Source: an uncultured Jannaschia sp. (lineage in GTDB: Bacteria > Pseudomonadota > Alphaproteobacteria > Rhodobacterales > Rhodobacteraceae). From it: a DNA stretch of 64,000 nucleotides. Location of the stretch: NCBI RefSeq assembly GCF_947494055.1, contig NZ_CANLTR010000016.1:1-64000 (forward strand). Reading direction: 5' to 3'. A program made the translations under genes and the position numbers. Of the stretch, positions 56,084-64,000 are shown one piece after another; within the stretch, counting starts at the first letter, position 1; the number at the start of each line of letters is the position of its first letter. Under the pieces are notes generated by a model, which was given only the letters and a program-made list of their open reading frames with translations, had not been told where the DNA came from and searched no databases.

Positions 56084-57877
56084 ATGAAACGTACCTATGC
56101 CCGCATCCTGGCGCTTCTGGACGCGAAGCAGCGCCGGAACGTCGGCCTTCTGGTCGTCATGATGCTGGTCATGGGGCTGATGGATCTGGCCGGCGTCGCC
56201 TCGATCCTGCCGTTCCTCGCGGTGCTCGGCAATCCCGGGATCATCGAGGACCGCGCCGCGCTCGCATGGATCTACGACGGTCTAGGCTTCACCTCGAACT
56301 ACGCGTTCCTACAATTCCTCGGCATCGCCGTCTTTGTGGTGGTGATGAGCTCGATCGCGCTTCGGGCCCTGACCTTCTACTTCGTCACCCGCTTCGCCCG
56401 GGGCGTGGCGACTTCGCTCGGCATTCGCCTGCTCCGGCAATATCTCGCCCGCCCCTTCGAATGGTTCCTGTCGCAGCATTCCGCCGATCTGGGAAAGTCG
56501 GTCCTGGCGGAGGTGAACCAAGTGGTGACCGGTTCGATCGGTCCGGCGATCCGGATCATCGCGAACGCCATCGTGCTGTCCTTCCTGGTCGGTTTCCTTC
56601 TCGTGCTCGAACCCGTCGGCGCCCTCGTCATGGGCGTTCTGCTCGGGGTCTGTTTTGGTTTGATCTACCGTCGCCTGCGGGGCCATCTTCTGGAGATCGG
56701 CCAAGACCGCAAGATTGCGACGCGGGAGCGCTACAAGATTACCACCGAGGCGATGGGCGGTATCAAAGAGGTGAAGACGCTCGGTCTCGAGGATATCTTC
56801 GTGAAGCGTTTCCACGACCCGTCCTGGCGGCTCGCACGTCATCAGGCTTCGGTCTCGCTTCTGGGCGAGATGCCGCGCTACGTGCTCGAGGCCTTGGCCT
56901 TCGGCGGTATGCTGGTCTTTATTCTCTACCTGCTTTGGAGCCACGACGGCAGCCTCGATACGGTGCTGCCGGTTCTGGGCGCCTTCGCCTTCGCGGGGCT
57001 GAAGCTCATGCCGACGATCCAGATCCTGTTCCGGGATCTGGCGCAGATCCGCTTCGGCGAGGCCGCCCTCGAAGCGCTCCACGACGACCTCGCCGTGCCC
57101 CTTCCCCCCACGCCGAAGCGGCGCCTGAATGGAGAGCGGCCGATCCGGTTGCAGCGCGAACTCAGGATGGATCGCGTCAGCTATACCTATCCCGGTGCCG
57201 CGCGGCCGGCGCTCGACGGGCTTTCTCTCGTGATCCCGGCCGGAACCAGCGCCGGTTTCGTCGGGCCGACCGGTGCGGGCAAGACCACGGCGATCGACGT
57301 GATCCTAGGCCTGCTCCTGCCCGCCTCGGGCCAGCTCAGCGTCGATGGCATCCCGATCACGAGTGAGAACCTGCACCATTGGCAGGCCGAGATCGGTTAC
57401 GTGCCGCAGACGATCTTCCTATCCGACGACACCGTCGCGGCCAACATCGCCTTCGGCGAGGCCGAGATTGACCACGAAGCCGTACGACGCGCGGCGTGCC
57501 TCGCCCATCTCGACGAATTCGTGCAGACCCTGCCGCAGGGCTACGACACCGTCGTGGGCGAACACGGCGTGCGGTTCTCGGGCGGCCAAAGGCAGCGCAT
57601 CGGCATCGCCCGCGCGCTCTACCGCAATCCCGACATCGTGGTCTTCGACGAGGCCACAAGCGCGCTCGACAACGTGACGGAGCGGGCGGTGATGGAGGCG
57701 ATCCGCACGCTCCACGGCCAGAAGACGGTGATCATGATCGCCCACCGCCTGACGACGGTGGCGCAATGCAACACGATCTTTTTCCTGCGGGACGGCCGCC
57801 TCGACGGCACGGGCGACTACGACGCCTTAGCGCAGGAGAACGGCGCGTTCCGCAGCCTCGTGGCGGCGGCGCAGTGA
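56084..57877 (+). CDS. ABC exporter, fused membrane and ATPase domains (MsbA/HlyB-like)
   Basis: A 597-residue half-transporter. Residues 1-320 form the membrane domain with about six helices. The ATPase domain has Walker A GPTGAGKTT (about 394-402), Q-loop YVPQTIFLSDDTV, signature FSGGQRQR (about 498) and Walker B IVVFDEATSALD followed by the H-loop in MIAHRL. There is no peptidase-C39 domain. It would work as a homodimer to export a lipid-linked glycan or another hydrophobic substrate; use as the ABC part of a type I system is possible but no membrane-fusion or outer-membrane partner is nearby. Its stop overlaps the next sulfotransferase gene (GTGA). Confidence 0.88.
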   Translation: MKRTYARILALLDAKQRRNVGLLVVMMLVMGLMDLAGVASILPFLAVLGNPGIIEDRAALAWIYDGLGFTSNYAFLQFLGIAVFVVVMSSIALRALTFYFVTRFARGVATSLGIRLLRQYLARPFEWFLSQHSADLGKSVLAEVNQVVTGSIGPAIRIIANAIVLSFLVGFLLVLEPVGALVMGVLLGVCFGLIYRRLRGHLLEIGQDRKIATRERYKITTEAMGGIKEVKTLGLEDIFVKRFHDPSWRLARHQASVSLLGEMPRYVLEALAFGGMLVFILYLLWSHDGSLDTVLPVLGAFAFAGLKLMPTIQILFRDLAQIRFGEAALEALHDDLAVPLPPTPKRRLNGERPIRLQRELRMDRVSYTYPGAARPALDGLSLVIPAGTSAGFVGPTGAGKTTAIDVILGLLLPASGQLSVDGIPITSENLHHWQAEIGYVPQTIFLSDDTVAANIAFGEAEIDHEAVRRAACLAHLDEFVQTLPQGYDTVVGEHGVRFSGGQRQRIGIARALYRNPDIVVFDEATSALDNVTERAVMEAIRTLHGQKTVIMIAHRLTTVAQCNTIFFLRDGRLDGTGDYDALAQENGAFRSLVAAAQ

Positions 57878-58842
57878 GCGGGCGGGAGGACGTGCCGGGG
57901 CGGCCGCTCCATCTCCATATCGGGCTTCCCAAGACCGCGTCGACCTTTCTGCAGGGCCAGATTTTTCCCGCCCTCGACCATCTCGCGGTGCGCACCGTCC
58001 CCCGCACCCGCCTGTTCCGGGAGCGAGCCGACGCGGCCGCCGAATTCCGCACCTTCGCCTGCGCGCTCCGCCGTTCGGCGACCCTCTGGCCGTCGATCGG
58101 AGGACCGATCCTCGACGAGCTTCTGGGCCCGGGCGACGACGGCCGGCGCGGCCTTCTCGTCTCCGACGAGGCCATCGGGCGGGCGGCGAGCCGGCCCGAG
58201 GGGCTCGCCGCGCATCTCGCGGCCTTCGCGGCCCTCGCCCGGACCCGCGGCTTCGCGCGGCCCCGCATCGTGGCCTTCCTGCGGCGGCAGGATCACTGGC
58301 TGGCCTCGCATTACGCGCAGATCTCGGACCGCAAGCGCGGCGCTGGCGAGGCGGGGTTCCGGGCGTCGGTCGCGGCCACGCTGGACCCCATGGCGCAAAG
58401 GCACGGCTTTGGCACAATGCTCGATTACGCGGCGCTCAGGGCGGCGCTCGTGGATGTCGCGGGCGAGGACGGGGTTCTTCTGCTGCCCTACGAGGCGCTC
58501 CGGGCCGAACCCGAGCCGACGCTCCGCCGTCTCCTCCACTGGCTCGGCACGCCGGGCACCGTCGCGGAACGGCTCGTGACTGCGAAGGGCCGTGCCAATG
58601 TGCGCTCGGACACGACCGGGGGCGCTCCGCGGTGGCAATTGCGTCCGCCCTCGATTCCCCTGCTGCGCGGCCGCAGGCTGGCGCTGCCGGCGAAGATCTG
58701 GCCCGCGCACCGGATCTCGCTTTCCACCGACCTGTCCCGCCGCATTCTCGGCGCCTACGGGGACAGCAACCGAGACGTCGCGGCGGCGACGGGCCTCGAT
58801 CTCGGCCGCTGGGGCTATTTCGTCGAGCCTGATTCGATCTGA
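57874..58842 (+). CDS. Sulfotransferase-like P-loop protein
   Basis: A 322-residue protein starting at a GTG that overlaps the exporter stop. LHLHIGLPKTASTFLQGQIFP is the phosphosulfate loop of the sulfotransferase family (G-x-x-K-x-x-S/T-x-L), and RPRIVAFLRRQDHWLASHYAQ matches the 3'-phosphate-binding R...S segment. The C-terminal part (LRRLLHWLG through LDLGRWGYF) is helical. Coupling to the exporter suggests a modification just before or during export. A larger open frame back to 57496 lies inside the exporter and is a shadow. Confidence 0.75.
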   Translation: MSGREDVPGRPLHLHIGLPKTASTFLQGQIFPALDHLAVRTVPRTRLFRERADAAAEFRTFACALRRSATLWPSIGGPILDELLGPGDDGRRGLLVSDEAIGRAASRPEGLAAHLAAFAALARTRGFARPRIVAFLRRQDHWLASHYAQISDRKRGAGEAGFRASVAATLDPMAQRHGFGTMLDYAALRAALVDVAGEDGVLLLPYEALRAEPEPTLRRLLHWLGTPGTVAERLVTAKGRANVRSDTTGGAPRWQLRPPSIPLLRGRRLALPAKIWPAHRISLSTDLSRRILGAYGDSNRDVAAATGLDLGRWGYFVEPDSI

Positions 58843-58858
58843 GCGATCCCCGTTCGTC

Positions 58859-60763
58859 CTAGCCGGAAGAGGCCTGCCCGGACCTTCGCGCGTGGTATCC
58901 GGCTTCGAGGCGGCGCAGCCCGGCCCGTAGGGGATAGGGCGCCATCATGTAGGGCAGCCAGGCCAGATGCGCCCGGCCGGGCTTCTCCGCGAGCGCCGCG
59001 AGCACCAAGGCGCGCCCCTTCCGGGCCAGCCCCTCCGGCTCGCGCAGCTCGCGCCGGGCGCTCTCCATCAGATAGGCCCGCGCCTGCCCGGTCCGACGCA
59101 GGGCGTGACGGTTGCGCCGCCACAGCATCTCGCGCGCCGTCATGTTGGCGCGGAACGCCTTGGAACGCCGGTCCGGCCCGTCGTCGCGGTAGACCACGAG
59201 CGGGTCGGGCACGGCGGCGACGTCGTAGAGCCGAGCCAAGCGCTGCAGCCAGTCCCAGTCCTCGATCGCGGGCAGGGACGGATCGAAGCCGCCGATCGCC
59301 GCGAGGGCCTCGCGGCGGACCAGCCCGCTTGAGGTCGGCGCCCGGACCGGATTGTCGAGGAGCGCAACGTCGAAGATGCGCCCCGACGGCCCGGCCTGGT
59401 GCGCGACCGTTTCCGCGGGGCCCGCGATCTCGATGCCGGTATGGCAGAACCCCACGCGGGGCGGCAGGGGCAGCATCATCGCCATCTGCCGCGCGAGCTT
59501 CTCGGGCCGCCAGAGATCGTCGGAATCGAGGAACGCGATCCAGTCGCCCCGGGCCTCGACCACGCCGCGGTTGCGCGCGCGGGCGACGCCGCCGTTGCCC
59601 TGCCGGATCACCCGCAGGCGCGGATCGCCGATCCGGGCGAGCCGGTCGGCGGTCCCGTCGGTCGAGCCGTCGTCGACCACGAGAAGCTCGAGATCCCGCC
59701 AGCTCTGCGCGAGGACGCTCGCCGCGGCCTCCGCGACGAGGGCGGCGCGGTTCCAGGTCGGGATGACGACGCTGACCAAGGGACCGGTGCGGGGCAGGGG
59801 GCCGGTCGGTGCAGGGATCACTGCCGACGGAGGCGTCGTTGCCCGGGGCGTCCGCCACTCGGCGTGGCGCATGGCCAGCCGGGCGGCGAGATCCGCCGTC
59901 CGATGGCAGAGGACGTGTCCCGGCGGGGCTCCGCCCGCGCGGCGCAGGAGGGCAGCGATCTCGTCCGCGACCGTATCCCCGTCGTCGTCGCGCGCCAGCT
60001 CTCCGAGCGCATGGGCCAGGGGGGCGCGATAGGCACGGAGGCGCCCGGTCTCCTCGAGCGCCGCGACCGTGTTCGCGAGCGCCCGGAGCCGCGAGCGCAA
60101 TCCCGCCTCCGAAAAGCGGCGCCCGCTCAGCGAGACCGACCCCGCCGGCGCCCGGCGGTAGAGGGCGAGGCCGTCTGCGATCGGGACCCCCTCGACCCCG
60201 CGCACGAGCGCACGGCGCACGAGGTTGCCGTCGTCGTCGCCCCGGGACTCCGCATCCCAACCGCCCGCGGCCTCCAGCCCCGTCCGCGTCCAGAGGACCG
60301 CGCAGGGCGGCCAGTAGCGCCCGGTGAGCCAGCCGGCGAGCAGATCCTGGCCCGGCCGCGGCGGCGGGACGGAGGGCGGACGGGCGATCCAGGCTTCGCC
60401 CTCGAGCTCGTAGCGGTCCCAGGGACACAGCGCGAAGGCGCGGTCCCGTCCCTCAAGCGCGGCGACGAGGGCGGCGAGCGTTGGCGGGGTCACGAGGTCG
60501 TCGGCGTCGAGGAACATCAGCCGGTCGCCCGTGGCCGCGTCGGCGCCGACGTTGCGCGCCACCGTGGCGCCCCGGGCGGGGCCGGCCAGCACGCGCACCG
60601 GGGGGCCGAAGCCGGCCGCGACGGTGCGGCTCTCGTCGGTGGAGCCGTCGTCGACCACGATTACCTCGTCCGGCGGTCGGGTCTGGTTGAGCACTGCGCG
60701 CAGCGTCTGTGCGAGGAAGGCGCCGCCGTTGCGGCAGGGCACGACGACGGAGAGGCGGGTCAT
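58859..60763 (-). CDS. Bifunctional GT2 glycosyltransferase with two tandem catalytic domains
   Basis: A 634-residue protein with two GT-A/GT2 domains. Domain 1 starts LSVVVPCRNGGAFLAQTL, has VIVVDDGSTDES and FLDADDLV. Domain 2 starts at about residue 329 (VSVVIPTWNRAALVAEA) with LLVVDDGSTDGT and IAFLDSDDLW. Both keep the DDGS and D-x-D motifs, so both look active and could add two sugars in turn or make an alternating linkage. The spacer of about 90 residues is Ala/Arg-rich. It overlaps the upstream GT61 gene by 4 nt and is last in a three-gene minus-strand operon. Confidence 0.88.
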   Translation of the reverse strand: MTRLSVVVPCRNGGAFLAQTLRAVLNQTRPPDEVIVVDDGSTDESRTVAAGFGPPVRVLAGPARGATVARNVGADAATGDRLMFLDADDLVTPPTLAALVAALEGRDRAFALCPWDRYELEGEAWIARPPSVPPPRPGQDLLAGWLTGRYWPPCAVLWTRTGLEAAGGWDAESRGDDDGNLVRRALVRGVEGVPIADGLALYRRAPAGSVSLSGRRFSEAGLRSRLRALANTVAALEETGRLRAYRAPLAHALGELARDDDGDTVADEIAALLRRAGGAPPGHVLCHRTADLAARLAMRHAEWRTPRATTPPSAVIPAPTGPLPRTGPLVSVVIPTWNRAALVAEAAASVLAQSWRDLELLVVDDGSTDGTADRLARIGDPRLRVIRQGNGGVARARNRGVVEARGDWIAFLDSDDLWRPEKLARQMAMMLPLPPRVGFCHTGIEIAGPAETVAHQAGPSGRIFDVALLDNPVRAPTSSGLVRREALAAIGGFDPSLPAIEDWDWLQRLARLYDVAAVPDPLVVYRDDGPDRRSKAFRANMTAREMLWRRNRHALRRTGQARAYLMESARRELREPEGLARKGRALVLAALAEKPGRAHLAWLPYMMAPYPLRAGLRRLEAGYHARRSGQASSG

Positions 60764-61941
60764 CCGGCCGCGTCCAGCGCGGCCGCCACCGCCTCGGGGT
60801 CGACCGCGAGGTCGCGGCGGAGCGGATGGCCCGCGCCCATGCCGCGGGCCGCGACGTAGCCGTAGCGATGGCCGAGTGCGGCGGCCATGGCGTAGAAGTT
60901 CGGGTTCGGATAGCCGGGATCGGCGATCTCGACGATGGTCGTGCCCGGGGCGCAGAACAGCATGTTCGCGAGCCCCGCGCCGTGCGGGGCGAGCAGGAGC
61001 CGCGTCCGCGCCATCAGCGCGACCTGTTCGTCGAAGCCGAGCCGCTCCATCTCGACCACCTCGAAGCCGCGCGCGTGCAAGAGCGGCTGCAGCGCCTCCT
61101 CGCCTAGAAGGCTGCGCCCGCGGGCCGAGCGTCGGCTGACGAAGATGTTACGATCCGCCGCGGGCGAATCCGTAGCGGCGGCGCGGGCGGCGCGGAGGAG
61201 CTCGGGACGGAAGCGGTCGCATTCGACCACGAGGAGTTCTCCGGCGGCGAGTACCGCCCCGCGCGGTAGCTCGGCCGCGGGCCGAATCCCGATCCGCGCG
61301 AGGCTTGCGTCGAGCCAAGCAGGACGGTCCGCGGGCAGGACCAGATCGCCTAACAAGCCCCGGTCGCGCAGCAGGACGAGCTTGCCCAGATGCGCGGTGA
61401 ACCAGTGCGCGTAATTGTCGAAAACGCGCTCCGCGATCCAGACGGCGCGCCGCCGGTGCATGTCGGGGGCGCGCCGTGCGAGGGGCGCATGGAAGGGGCG
61501 GTGGCGGATCTCGCGCAGGTCGAGGCTCCGGCCGGCCCCGTCGAGGATCGCGGGGGCGAAGTCGCCGGCGGGCGTCTCTCCCGCGAGCACCCGCGCCTCC
61601 GCGATCCGCAGGAGGCGGGTGGGGCCGGCGAGGCGCGCCGGCACGTCGCGAAAGGCGAAGCCGAACCAGCCGGGATCGGCGGAGAGATCCGAGGCGGCGC
61701 GCCCGAGGGGGAGGTCGCCCCTGACCGTGGTGGCGGGATGGACCGTCTCCGCGACCGCCGCCTCCGCCGCCGGGACGTGGCGCCGATAGCGCCCGCCCAG
61801 GACCGCGGGCGGCAACCCGGCCTGCGCCGCCTGGCTGCCCCAGCGGTCGCGCCACCAGCGCAGCCGGCGGCCGGCCCGGCCGCGGAGGCCGGTGATCTCG
61901 GCCTCGGCGGGCGAGACGTAGAGGGGCACATGTCGGCTCAT
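60760..61941 (-). CDS. GT61-family glycosyltransferase
   Basis: A 393-residue protein with the DUF563/GT61 pattern: NYAHWFTAHLGKL around residue 177, ADRNIFVSRRSARGRSLLGE, and the donor-loop LLLAPHGAGLANMLFCAPGTTIVEI near residue 320. GT61 enzymes add sugars such as xylose, GlcNAc or mannose-type residues to capsules, LPS or glycoproteins. Four-nucleotide overlaps on both sides (with the GT2 protein and the GT4 protein) indicate tight operon coupling. Confidence 0.88.
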   Translation of the reverse strand: MSRHVPLYVSPAEAEITGLRGRAGRRLRWWRDRWGSQAAQAGLPPAVLGGRYRRHVPAAEAAVAETVHPATTVRGDLPLGRAASDLSADPGWFGFAFRDVPARLAGPTRLLRIAEARVLAGETPAGDFAPAILDGAGRSLDLREIRHRPFHAPLARRAPDMHRRRAVWIAERVFDNYAHWFTAHLGKLVLLRDRGLLGDLVLPADRPAWLDASLARIGIRPAAELPRGAVLAAGELLVVECDRFRPELLRAARAAATDSPAADRNIFVSRRSARGRSLLGEEALQPLLHARGFEVVEMERLGFDEQVALMARTRLLLAPHGAGLANMLFCAPGTTIVEIADPGYPNPNFYAMAAALGHRYGYVAARGMGAGHPLRRDLAVDPEAVAAALDAAG

Positions 61942-63047
61942 GGCTGCTGCATCTTCGTAGCGTCGCGGCCCGCGAGCGTCCGGAACAGCGCGGCGTAGCG
62001 TCCGTAGCAGGCATCGTCCGAGAAGTGCTCTGCCCGCGCCCGGGCCGCCTCGCGGGACAGCCCGCTTTCGGGGGAGAGCCCGTGCGCCAGCGCCGCGCGG
62101 AAGGCGGGAACGTCGTCCGATGGAACGACGATTCCGGTCGCCGCGGTCAGCACGTCCGGGATGCCGCCGATCGCGGTTGCGACCGCCGGCGTGCCGCAGG
62201 CCAGCGCCTCAAGGAGGGCGAGCGGCATCCCCTCGCGGCGGGAGGGCATGGCGAAGAGCTGCGCCCGGCGCAGCTCGTCCCGCAGCGCCTCGGGCTCGAG
62301 ATGACCGGCGAGGCGGACGCGCGCGCAGAGCTCGAGTTCCGCGATCCGCTGCTCGAGCAGGGCGCGCTGCGCGCCTTCCCCCGCGATCGTACAGCGCGCC
62401 TCCGGCAGCCCGGCCAAGGCCTCAAGGAGGATATCGAATCCCTTGTTCGGCAGGAGCCGCCCCGAGGCCACGATCCGGCCCGGCTCCGCCTCCGGCGGGC
62501 CGGGACGCCAGAACGCAGTGTCGGCGCCGTTCGCAATCATGTGCAGCCGGTCCCCGGGGGCGCCCCGCGACCGCGCCACGCGCGCGAGCTCGTCCGAAAC
62601 GACCGTGACGGCATCCGCGGCGGCAAGGAAGCCCGGCAGCCGCGCCGACATCCCCGGCATCGGGTCGAGCAAATCGGCGCCGTGACCGGAAAGGACCAGC
62701 CGGTACCGGAAGACCGGGCGCAGCGCGAAAAAGTAGGCTGCCGCGCCGGTAACGAAATGCAGGTTCACCACGTCGGGCCGGGTTCGAGCGAGGAGGCGGG
62801 CGAGCCGTAGGAGCGAGCGCCCCGCGCCGGGCAGCGCCTGCAGCGCGGGCCGACCGTCCCGGCCCGCCCCGACTTCGAGGCTTAGCCGCGCGTCGGGCTC
62901 CGTCTCGTCGGGGCCGGCGCGGACCGGCGCGAGATCCTGCGCCGGCAGCGTCTCGACGAGGCGGTCCATCATGCGCTGCACCCCGCCGCGATCCGATCGC
63001 GGCGTGGCCGAGACGAGCAGGACCCGGGGAATGGGCGGCGCGATCAT
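61938..63047 (-). CDS. GT4-family glycosyltransferase
   Basis: A 369-residue GT-B enzyme, first gene of the three-gene operon. The N-terminal RVLLVSATPRSDRGGVQRMMDRLVE is the usual acceptor-side G-G-x-x region. The donor side has RIVASGRLLPNKGFDILLEAL and the E-x7-E element in SRREGMPLALLEALACGTPAVATAIGG. GT4 enzymes use NDP-sugars with retention. Specificity cannot be read. Confidence 0.88.
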   Translation of the reverse strand: MIAPPIPRVLLVSATPRSDRGGVQRMMDRLVETLPAQDLAPVRAGPDETEPDARLSLEVGAGRDGRPALQALPGAGRSLLRLARLLARTRPDVVNLHFVTGAAAYFFALRPVFRYRLVLSGHGADLLDPMPGMSARLPGFLAAADAVTVVSDELARVARSRGAPGDRLHMIANGADTAFWRPGPPEAEPGRIVASGRLLPNKGFDILLEALAGLPEARCTIAGEGAQRALLEQRIAELELCARVRLAGHLEPEALRDELRRAQLFAMPSRREGMPLALLEALACGTPAVATAIGGIPDVLTAATGIVVPSDDVPAFRAALAHGLSPESGLSREAARARAEHFSDDACYGRYAALFRTLAGRDATKMQQP

Positions 63048-63466
63048 GTTGATCCTTGGTAGGTCGGGTCCGGACGAGCTATAGATTCCGCGTCCCGTTG
63101 CGCCAGCCCGAAAGCGTCCGTTCCGGGACCAGCATCCGCCGCGTGGCGTTTTCGCGGAAAGACCATATTTACAGCAGACGCAATGTCCGGAACCGCACTC
63201 AAATCCCTGCGGCGAGAGAAGAATCGCCGATTGAAGTTTCTACGGCGCGGCGCGTGTTTACAAATCCTTGGACCATGTTTAGCCAAAAAGATTAACGGCT
63301 CGGCGTTGTATGCGGGTTAACCCGAGGGAAGTAAGCATTAACGAACTTTCTTGGAATCCGGAACAGGATCGGTTCGCATCAATTAGTCTGGGTGCGGTCC
63401 GTTCCTCAATCCGGTTGCCTGCGGCCGATCCTTCAAGTGCTGACGTTTTGAATTAGAGGTTGCCCG
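63048..63466. other. Divergent intergenic region with CGGGTTAACCCG palindrome
   Basis: About 420 bp between the GT4 operon and the mutase-like gene. Bases 63220-63370 are A/T-rich and include a perfect 12-bp palindrome at 63313-63324 whose centre is GTTAAC. Promoters for both directions are expected here. Confidence 0.5.
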
Positions 63467-64000
63467 ATGCGAACTACGCAGGATGTTTCGATCGTCGGAG
63501 CCGGACCGGCCGGCCTGACGGCGGCCTACGAGCTCCTGAAGAACGCGCCGGACACCAATGTCCGGGTCTTCGAGGCGGGCAAGCTGGTCGGCGGCATCTC
63601 GCGGACCGAATCCTACAACGGCTTCCGCATCGACATCGGCGGGCACCGCTTCTTCACCAAGGTCGAGAGGGTCAGCGCGCTCTGGCGCGAGATCCTGGGC
63701 GAGGCCTTCGTGAAGCGCCCCCGCCGGAGCCGGATCTACTACCGCGGCAAGTTCTACAATTACCCGCTCAAGCTCTTCAACGCCCTGGGGAACATCGGGC
63801 CCTACGAGTCGACGCGCATCCTGCTCAGCTACTTCAAGTGGAAGGTCTTCCCGAACCGGAGCGAGGAGAACTTCGAGCAGTGGGTCATCAACCGCTTCGG
63901 CGGCCGGCTCTACATGCATTTCTTCGCGAGCTACACGGAGAAGGTCTGGGGCATCAAACCCAAGTACATCCAGGCCGACTGGGCGGCGCAGCGGATCAAG
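63467..64000 (+). CDS. FAD-dependent UDP-galactopyranose-mutase-like protein (3' end missing)
   Basis: The first 178 residues of a flavoprotein, cut by the window end with no stop. It has the FAD-binding motif [18 protein letters not shown] (G-A-G-P-A-G at residues 11-16), an acidic E ending strand 2 (VRVFEAG), [23 protein letters not shown] and [10 protein letters not shown]. These match the protoporphyrinogen-oxidase-like/UDP-galactopyranose mutase superfamily often found in exopolysaccharide clusters. A Glf-like role in converting a pyranose to a furanose nucleotide sugar is plausible, but the missing part is needed to separate it from amine-oxidase-like proteins. The ATG at 63467 has GAGG about 7-10 nt upstream. 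Confidence 0.75.
   Translation, partial: MRTTQDVSIVGAGPAGLTAAYELLKNAPDTNVRVFEAGKLVGGISRTESYNGFRIDIGGHRFFTKVERVSALWREILGEAFVKRPRRSRIYYRGKFYNYPLKLFNALGNIGPYESTRILLSYFKWKVFPNRSEENFEQWVINRFGGRLYMHFFASYTEKVWGIKPKYIQADWAAQRIK

Noticed and set aside
56084..57877. Complete type I secretion system for the giant protein
   Set aside because: Only the ABC component is present; no membrane-fusion or outer-membrane gene adjoins it, and the exporter is linked to sulfotransferase and glycosyltransferase genes instead.

Overview
The window is about 64 kb of high-GC DNA whose gene content points to an alphaproteobacterium of the Rhodobacterales (Roseobacter-like) group. The clues are two small exported proteins with VPLPA-CTERM-type tails, a replication initiator divergent from a long-form ParA plus ParB, and abundant cell-surface glycan genes. 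This placement is inferred from protein families; no rRNA or tRNA gene was seen. The initiator/parAB block, with iteron-like repeats, a DnaA box and several copies of a palindrome (core TTTCGCATGCGAAA), suggests that the window lies on a plasmid or chromid rather than the main chromosome, as is known for 'biofilm' plasmids of roseobacters.

Layout. 1-1259: 3' end of a modular secreted esterase with near-identical tandem carbohydrate-binding repeats. 1389-3449: a pair of membrane GT2 glycosyltransferases, one of which has lost its catalytic motifs. 4016-8466: a tightly overlapping operon (amidohydrolase-like protein, GT4, methyltransferase, GlpD-like flavoenzyme). 8677-14109: NAD-dependent epimerase, flippase-like membrane protein, GT-C membrane glycosyltransferase and AI-2E-family transporter. 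14519-18600: replication and partition module (initiator, origin-like region, parA, parB, parS-like sites). 18622-21879: a beta-helix secreted protein with a Pro/Glu-rich linker. 22333-24740: sulfotransferase and ManC-type GDP-mannose enzyme. 24859-25493: a VapBC toxin-antitoxin pair. 25821-29539: fasciclin protein, then a three-gene operon (Gfo/Idh/MocA, TIM-barrel protein, WecG/TagA-type GT26). 29664-32419: two VPLPA-CTERM proteins around a GT61-like gene. 33097-52539: one gene of 19.4 kb encoding a protein of about 6480 residues. 53088-58842: P-loop NTPase, two sulfotransferases, a GT2-like protein and an ABC exporter. 58859-63047: a three-gene GT2/GT61/GT4 operon. 63467-64000: the start of a FAD-dependent UDP-galactopyranose-mutase-like gene, cut by the window end.

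How it fits together (inference). Most genes can be read as parts of one surface-glycan programme. ManC supplies GDP-mannose. The epimerase, Gfo/Idh/MocA enzyme and mutase-like enzyme would supply other activated sugars. About nine glycosyltransferases would build the polymer, three sulfotransferases could decorate it with sulfate, and the ABC exporter or membrane proteins would move it. The esterase, beta-helix protein and giant malectin/cadherin-like protein carry many predicted carbohydrate-binding modules and could bind or remodel the same polymer outside the cell. No Wza/Wzc/Wzy set, no exosortase and no complete type I secretion system was seen, so export partners must lie elsewhere.

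The least familiar elements are a module of about 150 residues repeated four times in the giant protein, the paired active/degenerate GT2 enzymes, and a parS-like palindrome about 7.6 kb away from the parAB sites.
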